A stretch of DNA of 64,000 bases from Narthecium ossifragum. Lineage: Eukaryota; Streptophyta; Magnoliopsida; Dioscoreales; Nartheciaceae. Under the pieces are notes generated by a model, which worked only from the letters and a program-made list of their open reading frames with translations, did no database searches and was not told the origin of the DNA. This document shows positions 1 through 12,900 of the stretch, in pieces (the stretch's first letter is position 1; each line of letters opens with the position of its first letter). The stretch is taken from the NCBI GenBank assembly GCA_963920575.1, contig OY986973.1:20379851-20443850 (forward strand), written 5' to 3'. The position numbers were made by a program, and so were the translations under genes.

Positions 1-302
1 GGGGGTTTTTACTTGCTTTGAGTACTGTTTTGCCCGCGGGGCTTCTCCTGCAAGTGGTTTTGACGGTTTTGCCCTCGGGGCTTAGTGTGATACTTATCAT
101 GCTTGAATGTTTACTGCTTTGTGGATAACCGAGTGATAAGTCACAAAATATACATAATTCACCCATTCAACTGGGCTTTGTTAGCTCTCAAGCAATGTAT
201 TTTTAATATCTTTTTGTATGGTTTCAGGTACAAGAGCTTATATAGAGAGTTGGATTGATTTCAAGCCAAAAAGACATCATTTATTCAGATTCAGCTTAAT
301 TT

Positions 303-609
303 GGATCGATCCGGACATTTTGGATCGATCCCGACCCTTTTTCCAGAAAGCCATATTTTTTATTCCATGTTGGATCGATCCAGATTCTTAATGGATCGAT
401 CCCAATATCTTCTCCTAGAGAGCTTGGTACAAAATGGATCGATCCAAACCGTCATGGGATCGATCCATATTTCTTGTCCCAAGAGCACTTATTCTTGGGT
501 ACAAATTGGATCGATCCACATTTAAATGGGATCGATCCATATTTTCTTCCCAGAAAACTATGATCTTTTGCTCATCTTGGATCGATCCAAGCCTACTTCG
601 GATCGATCC
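303..609. repeat. Cluster of ten GGATCGATCC palindromes
   Basis: The 10-bp palindrome GGATCGATCC occurs ten times in about 307 bp, starting at 303, 322, 372, 393, 436, 457, 508, 529, 579 and 600. Spacing is irregular (19 to 50 bp) and the sequence between copies is not conserved, so this is not an ordinary tandem satellite. It lies just upstream of the LTR-like TATA box at 673. Confidence 0.85.
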
Positions 610-2048
610 AAGATCGCTGACGGTTATAAATGGACGGCTCGGATCTAATCCGAGGATCCACGACTTGGGGTCTATAAATAGGGGTTTTGGCTCTAATTTG
701 AGGGCTTTTTCTCCCTCTTGTTCCCTCTCTTGACAGCCTTCTTCCCTCCTCTATATTCTTGAGATTTCTCCTCTCATTCCTAAGGATTTAGGGCTCAAAA
801 AGGTGGAGATCAATGGAGAAGATGGATGAAGCCTCTCTTCCTATGAATCGTCCAACCAAGATGAGTAACTAAAATCCTTATCCTTGGGAATTCTATGATG
901 TCTTAGGTGTTACTTTTAGATTTCTCTTGTAATCTTTGATGTAATAACGTTTGTGAGATGGAATCTTTGTATGAATTCGGATTCAATTTCCTATTTCTTC
1001 AATAAAGTCTACTCTTGAATGTTTGGAGTATCTATGTTTGCATTTAATTGTTCGAGCATTAGGTGCATGTTAGGTATTTGATATAATCCTTCAAAGAGTA
1101 GGTCATGCTAGAACCATGGCCAACTCTTGATTTTAGGATAAGATCTTGAGGTGCTAGAACCACCCCAAGCCAAAGCTATCCTACTTATCATTCTTGACTT
1201 AGATGGAAGATTGAATTGAGGTATTAAACCCACCTCAATCCAAGACCTTAGTCATACAAAGCCTTGATCTCTTGCCAACAATAGGACCTTAAGTCGGCGA
1301 TTGTTGAGCTATGATCGGATTAAAGCCTCGATCATGGACATTCACCTTGTAATTCACGCGATGAGATGATCCTAACCCGACGTCTCATTAGCGGCGAGCG
1401 ATACTAATCCTACGCTCGTCGATCCCCAATTTCGACCATCTCCTTTAGATGTTATTCATCTTAATTCATAGAGAAAATATTTAGACCCTAATTCGGATTG
1501 GAATTCCCTAGGACTTCTTTCTTGATAAATCTCTTAGCGTTAATTGTTTTTAGAATACTTTAGTCTAAACAACTCAACAAATCAACCATATTAATTCCAA
1601 CTATTTTAGAGATCATATCACTTTGACTAATTCAATCATCCAATTCCTTGAGGATTCGACCCGTGCTTCCACTAACTACATTGTAGTTAGCTATTAGTCC
1701 GGTAAATAGTTTTGTTCGTCTTTGATATACTTCACGACATATTTCAAGGCGAGTCACCGAGGGAGTAATGAACCCTCGGGAATGCTTAGTATAAATGGGC
1801 CATGGGTTATGCCCTATATCGCTTTGTGGTGAACCGAAGGAGTCATGACCCTCGGGAGTGATAGTGTAAATGGGCCGAAGGTGTGCCTTTGTTATGTTGT
1901 TTGTTACTGCTTTCCTTATTCCATATCCTGTTCTGTTTCCTGTGCATTAGACATGCTAGGTTTTATGGGTGGGGTTGACCCGTGAACTCTGGTGATCAAA
2001 GGCTAAGTGGTGGATGCCGTTACCCGACTTGTGTCCCTGTGCTGGTGG

Positions 2049-2440
2049 CCAGCACGGGTAAGGGTGTCCTACAGGTATCGTCTGGCCCACCATGTGTCAA
2101 GGACCGTCGGAGGTAGTCTAGTCCTCGAGCAGTGGCTATCGGAGAGACGTACGTTGGACAGGAAACCTTGGGAAGGGAAGCATCGATGGGATCGATGGAC
2201 ACCCTGGCTAGACTTAGTCCGGAGTTAGGGGTCCTGTTAGCTCTGTGGCTTGGAGTACTGAGAGGTGGTAGTCTTAACTTCGGTCGTTCCGCCAAGTATG
2301 GAGATCCTGCTTGGGGGAAGGGTGTCCTACCAGTAGCGTCATGTCCATCCTGTGTCAGGGATTGTCGGAGTTGTCCACCCCTGAGCAGTGGTTGTCGGAG
2401 GGGCGTACTTGGGACAGGAATCCTTCGGGTTATTGACGGG
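2049..2440. repeat. Imperfect tandem duplication, about 262-bp period
   Basis: Sequence at about 2056-2180 (from the motif aagggtgtcctac) is repeated, diverged, at about 2318-2435. Shared motifs in the same order include aagggtgtcctac, tgtgtcaggga/aggac, gagcagtgg and ggacagga. It lies within the LTR-like region and is probably a structural repeat of the retroelement. Confidence 0.6.
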
Positions 2441-2956
2441 ATTTATGGGATCCTTGGCAAGCCTCAGTACTTGGCTTCAGAACTGGTTCGTTTGGGTTTG
2501 CCCTCGTAGCGAGTGTGGTAGAGTAGGACCCTGCTAAGCTGTTGCTCATGCCTACCTGGACTGTGTTTGTTGCAGGTGCAGGTGGCCGCTCTGTCCCCGT
2601 GTTGCCCTCTCGGTCGTCCCGTGGCAGTGCGCCGGATCCTGACCATGTCTGAGGGTCAGGATGGTTTTGTTTGCGCCTCCGAGGAGACCCCGGTGGGTGC
2701 TGTAGCTTCTTTTTGGGGGACTGTTGATCCCTCGTAGCTTTGTTGTACTGGAACTCTGTTTATCTCTTTAATATCTGTTTTGTAATAGATATTAATAGAT
2801 GTTGTAGTAGTTCGCTTCCGCCTTGTGCTTGCATTCAGCTGTTTCCGCCAGCTGTGCGTTAGTCTCAGCTGTTTCCACCAGCTGAGGCTAGTAGATGTAG
2901 GTTTCCCCCCCTCGTGTCCCGGCCCGGTCTGGGTCCTGCGGGCCGGGGCGCGACAC

Positions 2957-4430
2957 TAAGGTTTCACAATTCCACATTAACTAGCACTCATAGCTAGCTA
3001 ATGGTTAAACAACCCAATATAGCCTTTAACTACTATCAAACATGTATTAAAAGCAATCAAAACCATAGATTCGTCCAAAAAGGAAAGTACTCGAATCGAT
3101 CCTCAAACCCGATAGAAATCCTTTGAAAACTCCCCAAAACCCACATACATGCTTCCCAACACGTTTAAAGATCAATCACAATTGAAAGCCATTTGAGAAA
3201 AATCAGAAAACACTGTTCAAGGGCCCACGGTTGATGCGACGGTCTATCCGACGGTCGACCGTGAGGCCACGGTCGATGTCACGGTCGATGCGACGGTCGA
3301 TCGTGAGACCAAGGCGAAGAAAACCAAAGGGGCGACGGTCGATCCACTCATCGACCCTGGGAAGCCCAAAACCAAACAGCGCCTGACGATCGATGAGACG
3401 GTCGATCCGACGGTCGACCGTCAGGTAAATGGCGAAAAGAGAAGATCCCGCGGTCGATCCATGCATCGATCCTGGGAGGCTAAAATCCCGACAGAGCCCG
3501 ACGGTCGATGCGACGGTCGATCCGACGGTCGACCGTCAAGCTCAGAAAGAGCAAGTCAATACTTGACGGTCGATGCACCGATCGACCGTCGAGCCTCAGG
3601 CACAGTTCCTCAGAACAGTGCCGGAAATCCAATTCCTTGGATTTCAAGGATCAAATCAAGTTGGAAGACAATGAGATTTTGCAAGCAAGTGTAATTCTCG
3701 ATGGGGAAACCAATGGTATAAAGAAATCCCATTTTTGACGGTTAAATCTCCAATTTAGATCAAAACGGTCGAAAACCGATAAACGGCGACAATACAAGAT
3801 TCAGTCGATAAAATACGGAAATCGCGAGGTTGGATTACTTGAAATCATCCACAACATACATGTTACAAGTTACACAACATTCTAATAAGTACTCCTACAG
3901 CGAAAATACAATAAACCTATCCTAGGAGAACCCGATGACAAGATCGAGGTAGAAACACCTACTTGATGAGATTGGGCAGCTCCTCCACGCATCCCCCAAC
4001 TCCGATCGCCAGAAGCCGCTCCTCGAAATCCACACTCCGATGCCCTAGCACCCAGCCGCAGGAGAGAGAAAAAGAGAACGGCAGGAGAAGGAAAAGAAGG
4101 AAAGAAAGAGAAAGAAAGAGCTTAAATAGAAAGCTGGAATCAATCACAGCCGTCCGATTCGATCTCTACCGATCGAGCTCCGATCTCCCGATCGGAAGTG
4201 CCCTAAAGGTTCTAATGAAACACATACATCAATCAAATGCCATGTGTGCAACGCGGGTGTGAAACTGACCACCAGGGAGCATATTTACCAAAATGCCACT
4301 GGAGTCAAAAATAGCGATGCGATCAACCGATCGCATCCCAAGGCCAACCGAGCCAAACCACAAACCCATACCCTCGACCCAACGCGATCGGACCAGGTTG
4401 GAGGTACGGGTCCTCACAAGCCTTAATGTG
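2957..4430. other. Gene-free repetitive stretch
   Basis: No coding gene is recognised. The segment contains the GGTCGA cluster described separately, a purine-rich stretch near 4070-4120, and short reading frames with no family resemblance. Composition and the neighbouring LTR-like termini suggest further degraded retroelement sequence. Confidence 0.4.
3253..3574. repeat. Cluster of twelve GGTCGA motifs
   Basis: Twelve copies of GGTCGA, mostly as cgacggtcgatc or cgacggtcgacc, occur in about 320 bp, several as complementary pairs (ggtcgaccgt). The arrangement parallels the GGATCGATCC cluster at 303-609: a short self-complementary CG-containing motif, repeated irregularly, in a retroelement-like context. 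Confidence 0.8.
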
Positions 4431-5014
4431 TTTATAAGATTAGTGGGGTGCTGAAAAGAGACGTCAATGATTGCAAATTGATGAAGATGAAGAAAATGAG
4501 CTTGAAGTTTTAGATTTAGATGTTTAATTTTATATTTGTAATCTTAGGAAAGTGATGCACATGGTAGATAGATAAGTAGGTGACAACCTAATTGGGATGT
4601 ACTCATACTATAGTGATGTAATTGCTTTCCTAATATTATGTCAATTTTTAAGTAATCAAGTGGGGTTAAGACTTTAAGTGGATATTTGCTTAATATTTTG
4701 TCAATTTTTAAATAACCAGCTAGAGGAGCTGGTGGCCGTGGAGCCTAGTCACCGGGTTCCACGCACACGGCAAGAGCTCCACTGACGCCGCCCCCGCCAA
4801 GCTCCACCTCCACTGATACCGGCCCCACCAAGCCCCATCTCTCCTCCAACCTCCATCAGCTTCCACACTGCTCGATCCCGACCTGACTTCTTTGCCGCGC
4901 CCAAGCTTCACCGGCTTCACCGTCGTCCACGACGCTCGCAACACCTCTGTCCACGATCCCGGTCTCGAGTCTCTCCCTCCCGCTCCACCTCGTCACCGAT
5001 CGCCCCGATCCAAA

Positions 5015-5300
5015 CACCTCGTCGTCGGTCACCCCAATCCACCCGATCCCCTTGGAAGACGACTGCTAGCGAGGGACAGAGCGAAGTCAAAGCTGGATCA
5101 GAGTCGGAGCTGGAACTAGAGGGATCGGAGCGAAGTCGTCAGAGAGAGAGGTGGGCCCCGATCCAGCCACCTCGTCGCCGGTCACACCGATCCACCCAAT
5201 CCCCTTGGAAGACGCCCGCGAGCGAGGGACAAAGCAGAGTTGGAGCTGGAATTGGAGGGCTCGGAGCGGAGTCATCGGAGAGAGAGGTGGGCCCCGATCC
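5015..5300. repeat. Two-copy tandem duplication, about 150 bp
   Basis: The block 5015-5166, beginning cacctcgtcg and ending gggccccgatcc, is followed directly by a diverged second copy at 5168-5300 with the same start and end. Short proline/arginine-rich frames across it are compositional and are not called as a gene. Confidence 0.8.
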
Positions 5301-5783
5301 ACATTTCTTTTTTAAAAAAAAGAATCGGAACGGGTCGAGCCCGGCCCGGTCCAGCCCCGTCTCCAAACCGGGCAGGGTTATACCTGGGCCGAACCGGATG
5401 GAAGGCCTATTGGGCCCGTCACTAGCCCGCCCCGGTCTGGATGCTTACCAGGGTTGGACCGGGTATTGCCTCCAACCCGTCCCCGCTCGGTTTACCTGGA
5501 ATGGTCTGGCCCAGTTTACCTGGAACGGCTCGGCCCGATTGTACACCCTAGTCCAATCCGGAGAAGACAGAGGGGCTTGGTTTGTGGCCGAGCTCGGGGT
5601 TGAGGTCACGGACGATAGAGTAGATCATCGTCGATGTTGGGGGGTCTCGGAGGCGTCGTTGGCCCGCGTCGGAGTTGTCAACCGGTGTTAGGGAGGAGAT
5701 GGATGCGACTGCGGTGAAGGAAGAGCTTGAGGCCGAAGCAGCAGGTGGTGGGGAAGGCTGTCACTGGCGTACCGGGACCTCGA

Positions 5784-5811
5784 GGGGGGGGGGGGGGGGG
5801 GGGGGGGGGGG
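5784..5811 (+). repeat. Run of 28 consecutive G
   Basis: An uninterrupted G homopolymer of 28 bases sits about 1.17 kb upstream of the threonine deaminase start codon, just before the first copy of a tandemly duplicated segment. Such runs can form G-quadruplexes and are often misread, so the exact length is uncertain. Confidence 0.85.
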
Positions 5812-5826
5812 AGGAGAGGTCGGTGG

Positions 5827-6767
5827 GAGCTTGGATGGCCAGCATTGGGGGAGTTCTCCGGAGGTGTGGCTTCAATAAGACGGTGATGGGAGGTGGCTGT
5901 GAGGGGTTAGAGAGAGATGGGGTTGTGGAGATTTACAGAGGATGGAGAAGAGGGAGAGTGGAAGGAGGTGAGAGATGGAGATGGGCGAAGCTGAGGGTGA
6001 GTTCGTCGGAAAACCATGCAAATGATAACCCGAGTAAATAAATCGAATTTCTGAGGGCAGTTGATGAAAGAAAATATCATAACAAACTATAATCGATACT
6101 TAGATGACCTAATGTCTTATAAGACTATAGGTGGACTATGGAATAAATAATTCCATTAAAAATGACTTCTCACTAATTTCTTATAAAGACAAGAAGAATG
6201 TGACTATTTAATGATCGGAGACCATCAACCAATATTTAAACATTACTCTTTCTATCATGAAATAAAGCGGAGGGGGGGAGCTTGGATGGCCGGTGATGAG
6301 GGAGTTCTCCGGAGTGGATGAGCTCGTTGGAGGTGTGGCTTCGCGGAGAGGGTGATGGGAGGTGGCTGTGAGGTTAGAGAGAGAGGTGGGGCTGTGGAGA
6401 GGAATGAAGGATGGAGAAGAGGAAGAGTGGAAGGATGTGAGAGATGGAGATGATGTTAGAGGGGTGGATAGAGATGGAGAAGGAGATGGTCGGAGCTGAG
6501 AATGAATTCGCTGGAAAACCCAAGTGAATGGTAACCTATTTAAATAAATTGATTTTATGAGAGCAGTTTATGGAAGAAAATATCATAACAAATTATAATT
6601 TAAGATAATTAGATGACCTGATGTCTTATAAAACTATAGATGGACTATGGAATAAATAATTCCATTAAAAATGACTTCTCACCAATTTCCTGTAAAGACA
6701 AGAAGAATGTGACTATTTGACCAGAGACCATCAACCAATATTTAAACATTACTCTTTCTTTCATGAA
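5827..6767. repeat. Tandem duplication in the threonine deaminase upstream region
   Basis: Copy A (about 5827-6261) and copy B (about 6278-6767) are directly repeated. Both begin gagcttggatggcc, share the block around gtgatgggaggtggctgtgagg and the block aaataattccattaaaaatg, and end cattactctttc followed by a near-identical tail. Copy B is longer, with extra sequence near 6310 and 6450-6480. The pair occupies about 150-1150 bp upstream of the start codon at 6978, so the gene's upstream control region has been doubled. Confidence 0.9.
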
Positions 6768-6913
6768 CTTTAAAGCCCAGCCAATTAGGTTCCTCTCATC
6801 TTGGCCGTCCTTTACAATACTACAAGCAATGATAGCCGTTGATTTCACCCCTCAAGCAATTTTAAGATTTGTTTTCAACTGGATCCCGTAGCCGATCTGA
6901 ACCACAGCGGTAC

Positions 6914-6920
6914 TATATAA
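6914..6920 (+). promoter_or_regulatory. TATA box of the threonine deaminase gene
   Basis: TATATAA lies 58 bp upstream of the ATG at 6978, a normal distance for a plant gene with a short 5' leader. It lies downstream of both copies of the duplicated segment. Confidence 0.6.
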
Positions 6921-6977
6921 GAGCCAACCAACCCTCCAACTCAAAACGAGGAGTTCCCTGCGCCCGCCACCATCCCA

Positions 6978-9900
6978 ATGGAATCCGTAGCCCTCCACGC
7001 CCGCCTCGTATGCGCGCCGCCGCCACGCCGCGCGTTTCTCCCCACTCCCCCCGTCCCCGCCTCCTCCTCCTGTGCTCGGCTAACTCCTCGGCTCGTTGGG
7101 GCATCCTCCTCGTCGTCCACCTCCTCCGTGGCTATCTCGCCGCAGCAGGACGCCGTGGTTGCCGCCCCTTCCACCTCGTCTTCTGTAACGCAAGGGATTC
7201 CGTTGAAGAGAGTTTCTTCGGAGTCGCTACGGTACGTGAGCGGATACCTCGGTGGCATCTCGGAGAAGACCGTGGCATCTTCCGGCGAGAGGGATGGGGA
7301 TGGGTCGCTGCTTAGGTCGATGGGCTACCTCACCAATATACTTAACTCGAGGGTCTACGACGTGGCCATCGAGTCCCCTCTGGAGATGGCGCCCAAGCTC
7401 TCGCAAAAGCTCGGTGTCGATCTACGGCTCAAGAGAGAGGATTTGCAACCCGTAAAAACCCCTCCTTTTCTTCTTGTTTTCGAAATGGTACTCTGCAGAG
7501 GATCTTTCTTGAATCTAATTGGAGGCAGTTTGTGTAAAAGTTGTGAGCTTTCTGCTGGACTGCATTTAGCATCACATTTTTTTCTTTAATTGCGTTACAT
7601 TTGATGTGTATTTATTGTTTTTTCTTTTGCCCTGATTCAAATGTGAGATCTTCCCCTTCCTTTCTTGCTGATCTTCTTTTATTGCTACTTTTTTTATGTT
7701 ATTTTGCATACCATTTTAAGAGGCCTAAATTTCTTAAGCATTTCTTTTTTATATTTGTATTTAGATTGCTAAGTAAGCATTATGAAAGCCATAAATTTTC
7801 TGAGCATCAAGCAACCCACATTCTCATAATTGGATCATATCGCGTATCCTTTGCAGTTTAATATGGCATTCGAGACTCTAGTTTGCGGGAAAATAATGGA
7901 TTGCATCTTATGCAGGTGTTCTCATTCAAGTTGCGTGGAGCATATAACATGATGGCCAAGCTCTCCAGGGAACAGTTGGACAGGGGTGTCATATGCTCGT
8001 CTGCTGGAAACCATGCGCAAGGTGTTGCATTGGCTGCCAAGAAACTGGGATGTGATGCTGTCATTGCTATGCCAGTTACAACACCAAAAATCAAGGTCTG
8101 ACATTCAATACAAGATTGCACTCTCTCTTAAATTGAGTTCAGCATATTCTTGGGCTAAGCTTTAGGGGGGGTTTGGTTGGTACATAAGGGATGGTTATGC
8201 ATGTATAAACCCCCTTTTATGCAACCAAACACCCTTTTCACAACCTTACATAACTTTGGTCAAACCTTGCATAAGTAGGAGTTATGCAAGGTTGTTTATC
8301 CTACCTAGAAGGTGGGATAGTGCATAACTCCACTTATGCAAGAAAGTTATGCATGTTTCGTAACCAAACACCTTTACTTGATGCTAGAAGTTATGCATGC
8401 ATAACTTTTATGTTATGCATTATGCACAGTTTTTCTATCCACAAACTATATACCCCCTTATTCTAAAGACTAGAGGAGTATTCATGGATTAAGTTATGAG
8501 AGCCATTGTTGCAATAAAGAGTTTGAGACTGGGCAGAACATGCGCCATTAATAGAAAATACAGAGCCAAGACAATTGTATCCTTCATTCAATCCTGCCAT
8601 GTTATTTGTATATTTATTTATTTCAAATCTTACTTTATGTTCTCTGGAAGTTTATTGGCTCACAAATGTAGATGCATGCTATGACCTGTCAAACAATTTC
8701 TATTTGTTTCTCTTTGATCTTTCTTTGTTAATGTTTGGAAGTCTATCTTCAGTGCGAATCTGTGGAGAGGCTAGGTGGAACAGTTGTTCTAGTTGGTGAT
8801 TCCTATGATGAGGCTCAGTCATATGCCAAGCAAAGAGCAGAGCAGGAATGTCGCATGTTCATACCTCCTTTTGATCACCCCGATGTTATTACAGGGCAGG
8901 GGACGATCGGGATGGAAATTATTCAGCAGTTGAAAGGTCCATGTCATGCGATATTCGTTCCTGTTGGAGGAGGAGGGTTAATCGCAGGCATTGCCTCCTA
9001 TGTAAAGCGGGTCCGCCCTGAGGTCTGTAAGTCCTGAATCTGTTCTTCTATGTTGTAGTTGATGCCCTTTCTGTTTGCTTGAAATCTTGACTCCACAACT
9101 TGGATTATTAATAGTCTCTTAGTAATCTGAGTGCTGATTGAATCTTATCTGTTATAAGTTTGAAAAAACATGTTTTTAAGTTATAGAGCTTTGTTTCTAA
9201 TTCCATTCTGAAAGGCACTAGAAGACCTTGGTCGCAGTTTAGGGTTTAGACACTGAATAGTGGATCTTTCACCACAATCGACATACTTTTGTGTCTTATT
9301 TTTGTCCCGATTTATATTATTGGTTCATAAAAATAAGAAAACTTTTTTTTTAATGTAAATAAGGGTAGAACTTGTTTCCACAAAAGAAAGATCAAATTTC
9401 TAGTCAAACAACAAAATCTTCATTTCTTTTTTACTATTGGGGCGGAATAGCGAAATTATGAGGTTTTTTTTTCAATTCTAAAGCTCCAAAAAATCCTGTA
9501 AGGTCAGAAATAGCAATAAACCTTGGAGTTCAGTACTAGTTCTTTGTTTTTTTAGGAGAAAGAGGGGTATCAACCTCTAAATTTATTCAAAATCAGACAG
9601 TTCTTCTAGGTTATTCAGTAAGAAATTGAAAAACCGAAAGAAAATAGGGTTTAGTATAGTTTGAGTTGAGTATACTTTCAGAAGATCAAAGAACAAACCA
9701 CATATAACAAAACAAAACTTTCTAACATCCACTACAAATCAGAAAGTAAAGAGATAAAGTCATCAACTAAGAGATTATTTTTCTTCTGTTGTGTGCCTCC
9801 TTTTCCTTGACTGGTTATTGAGAATCTTCATTAAAGGTGATGGCCTCAACTTTCTAATAGATAGGTTTCCACCAATCCATAAGATAAGAGAGCTCTTAAT

Positions 9901-12900
9901 ACTTTGGAAAAGGTCTTCACTTGATCTATACTCCAATTTGAAGACTATTATTTCTTTCTAACCACAATCCCCAACAAACTGCAGCGGCAATACAGTCCCG
10001 ACCTCTCTTTTCTTGAAGACTCGTTTTTTTCTCCATAAACTTCGATAGTATAAGTTCTTATTAGAATGCAATAATTTCCAAACATCGTTCCTACGACATT
10101 TAGCGCAAGTGTTCTTCTATGATAACTTGAAAGAATGTTTGTTCATGACACTGGTGATCTTCTGATTAATATTGATGTTCCACAAGTAAAGCATTCTAAT
10201 CCTGTATCATTTATTCATCATATAACGTTAAATTAGCTTCTTATTTCAGGTAAAAATCATTGGTGTGGAGCCTTTTGATGCCAATGCCATGGCATTATCG
10301 TTGTACCATGGGCAGAGGGTCATGCTAGAGCAAGTTGGAGGCTTTGCTGATGGTGTAGCTGTCAAAGTTGTTGGAGAAGAAACGTTTCGCTTATGTAGGG
10401 AACTAGTTGATGGAGTTGTTCTTGTCAGTCGTGATGCTATTTGTGCATCAATAAAGGTATGTCACTCATATTCTGATAAAAAGTTGCTAATGCTGATATG
10501 GTTGCTATAGGTAGAAGTTTTTGATCATCTGTTTGCATCCAGACATACATATAGAGCAGTGGTGGTGATTTTGTCCAAGTAATTGTCTCTAAGTGCGTAT
10601 AAGTGGAAAGGAAATAAGAACACTGTGATTAACACATGCCTTGAAATTTGAGTCTTCCTTGTCAAAGAACCTTGTGTACAGTGGGCAACAGTTTACACAG
10701 ACGGCAAACTTAACATCTTTGTCCAAGTGTTTGTTTCCAAGTGCAAATAAGTGAAAAAGGAGCTTAGAAAAATGTGATTGACACGTGTCTTGGAAATTGA
10801 GTACTCCTTTGACAAACAAGCGCATGTACAGTGAACAACAGTTTATAGTAGATAGCAAAATTAACATCTTTGACTCCTACAATGTTCTGTGCTTGGTGTT
10901 CTCTCTAAAAGAATCCACAACTTTTGAGAGTATAAGCTTCTGTAGATTTTAAGCTTATTGATTTGTCAATGGAATGCTCATGTTCCGTGTGAAGTAGGCG
11001 GCTTGGAGTATTTTCACTAACTTATTTTTCTTACTGCTTTTAGTAGTCTCTTATAACTAAGATGTGAGCTTGTGTACAACATTCTCAGATTGGTTGTGTT
11101 CAATGATCAATCTTTTGCCTTTTGCTTTATGATGATACATGTTTTTCTTGGTTAAATTGAGACTTTTACCCATGCTTAGGGTCGGAAGATACCCATACAA
11201 CCACAAATCCCTCACGAGGATTCGAACCCAAGGTCTCATGCAAAAGGTTACATGCCTCAACCGCTACACCACCACACTGGCGGTTATGATGGTGGATGTT
11301 TGCTCAATCTTTCTTGAACTATTAAACATTTCTAATGAGTACCTCAATCATGCTTCAAAAACATGCTACAGTTGCCAAGACTTATTTAAAGTGGTTGAAC
11401 TCCTTAGTGATTGAATTCCTTAGTGATTCCCTGCAGTTTTTCATACTTTGTACTATTCAGGTTATCCATAATCAAATTAATTCTGTAGCTATGTGATCTA
11501 GATTTGAACTCATAGTTGGTCAATGTATTGTAGTAGAGTTCCTCATTGAATACATATTATGCGCTTGCATGCAGGATATGTTCGAGGAGAAAAGGAGCAT
11601 TCTAGAACCTGCTGGTGCACTTTCTCTAGCTGGGGCAGAAGCATACTGCAAGTACTATGGTTTGAAGGCTGAAACTGTTGTTGCAATAACTAGTGGAGCA
11701 AACATGAATTTTGACAGGCTAAGAATGGTTAGTGAACTTGCGGATGTTGGACGAAAAAAGGAAGCTGTCCTTGCAACTTTTATGCCTGAGGAGCCTGGAA
11801 GTTTTATGCATTTCTGTGAGCTGGTATGCCATTTCACAATTGAGATATGTACTTTAGATTTCACAATCAAGCTCCCTGACCTTAATTCGACATAATCTGG
11901 CAGGTTGGGCGGATGAACATCACAGAGTTCAAATACAGATATGATTCTCATAAAGAAGAAGCTCTTGTTCTTTATAGGTAAGTACTTATTCAATCTAATT
12001 TGTAACCTGGAGGCAGAAACATGGATCAAAACAAGATTGGTTGAAATCTATCTATCAACCTATTTGTTTATACAAATGGTAATATTTTTTGTTTCAGTGT
12101 TGGAGTGCACACAGCTGATGAGCTTGGAGCAATGGTCAATCGTATGGAGAGTTCCCAACTCCACACCATAAATCTTACCCACAATGACTTGGCAAAAGAT
12201 CACCTACGACACCTCGTAAGTTTCTTAACCAACTGAATCCTTATGCCATATGTATATGTATAAATCTTCTTGTTCATACTCGGAACATGATGCAATAACA
12301 TGTTGATGCAACCCTTATTTTCCACAAATAAACTTAGTCAAAGGTACGTCAATCTCAAGTTCCCCTTGTCACACAATCCAGTAGGCTGCTTTGTTACTTC
12401 TCATTGATACCAGTATTCAAACAAGAGTGTGCATCCCTGCACCTTATTTTGATTGTACAATGTCTTGGTCATTTCGAAGATTTGTGGTAGTGGTTAATGG
12501 AATGTGGTAGAAATGGTATCAATGTTTTAAGTGCCTCTGGCATACGCCATGCCAACATATAGGTTGCACCATATTTTTAGTATCATCATGGTCTGTCCCG
12601 TTCAGCATGGTCACACGGCACGCCAACACTAGATGTGCTGTGCCAACTGGAATTCGGGACTGTAAGTATCGATCTGCACGGTCTGTGATGGCTAGCACTT
12701 GAAGCCATGGTTGGGATGAAGATGGATAATTTTGATTGTAATGGTACTGTAGTTGTGTTCCTTATTGCTAATTAGATCTTATGGCTGCTTGCAGCCATAA
12801 AATCTATTGTTTCTGTTGTATAATCTCCTCGGAAGATTGTTATTTCAATCATCGAGCTTTTCTGCCTCAAGAATGCTCTCCATATCTAATTCACATTGTT

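Larger units (their letters stand above)
1..2956. mobile_element. LTR-retrotransposon debris
   Basis: No host gene is visible. The stretch has LTR-like sequence: a TATA box (TATAAATA at 673-680), a polyadenylation signal (AATAAA at 1001-1006), and a GC-rich terminus near 2945-2956 ending GGGCGCGACA, which resembles the 3' end of many plant Ty3/gypsy LTRs. Sequence at 1-180 and 1740-1900 shares the same style of short motifs (gccctcgggg, aaatgggcc), so the part between may be a nested insertion. No gag or pol reading frame is intact. The gypsy assignment is inferred from composition and termini, not from a protein. Confidence 0.5.

Noticed and set aside
6869..7315. Overlapping frame of 148 codons across the threonine deaminase first exon
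   Set aside because: It is a frame shadow; the frame from 6978 carries the transit peptide and the conserved enzyme sequence.
11209..11281. tRNA gene candidate on the minus strand
   Set aside because: The A and B boxes are good but I cannot form acceptor and anticodon stems, and extra sequence follows, so it is called a SINE.
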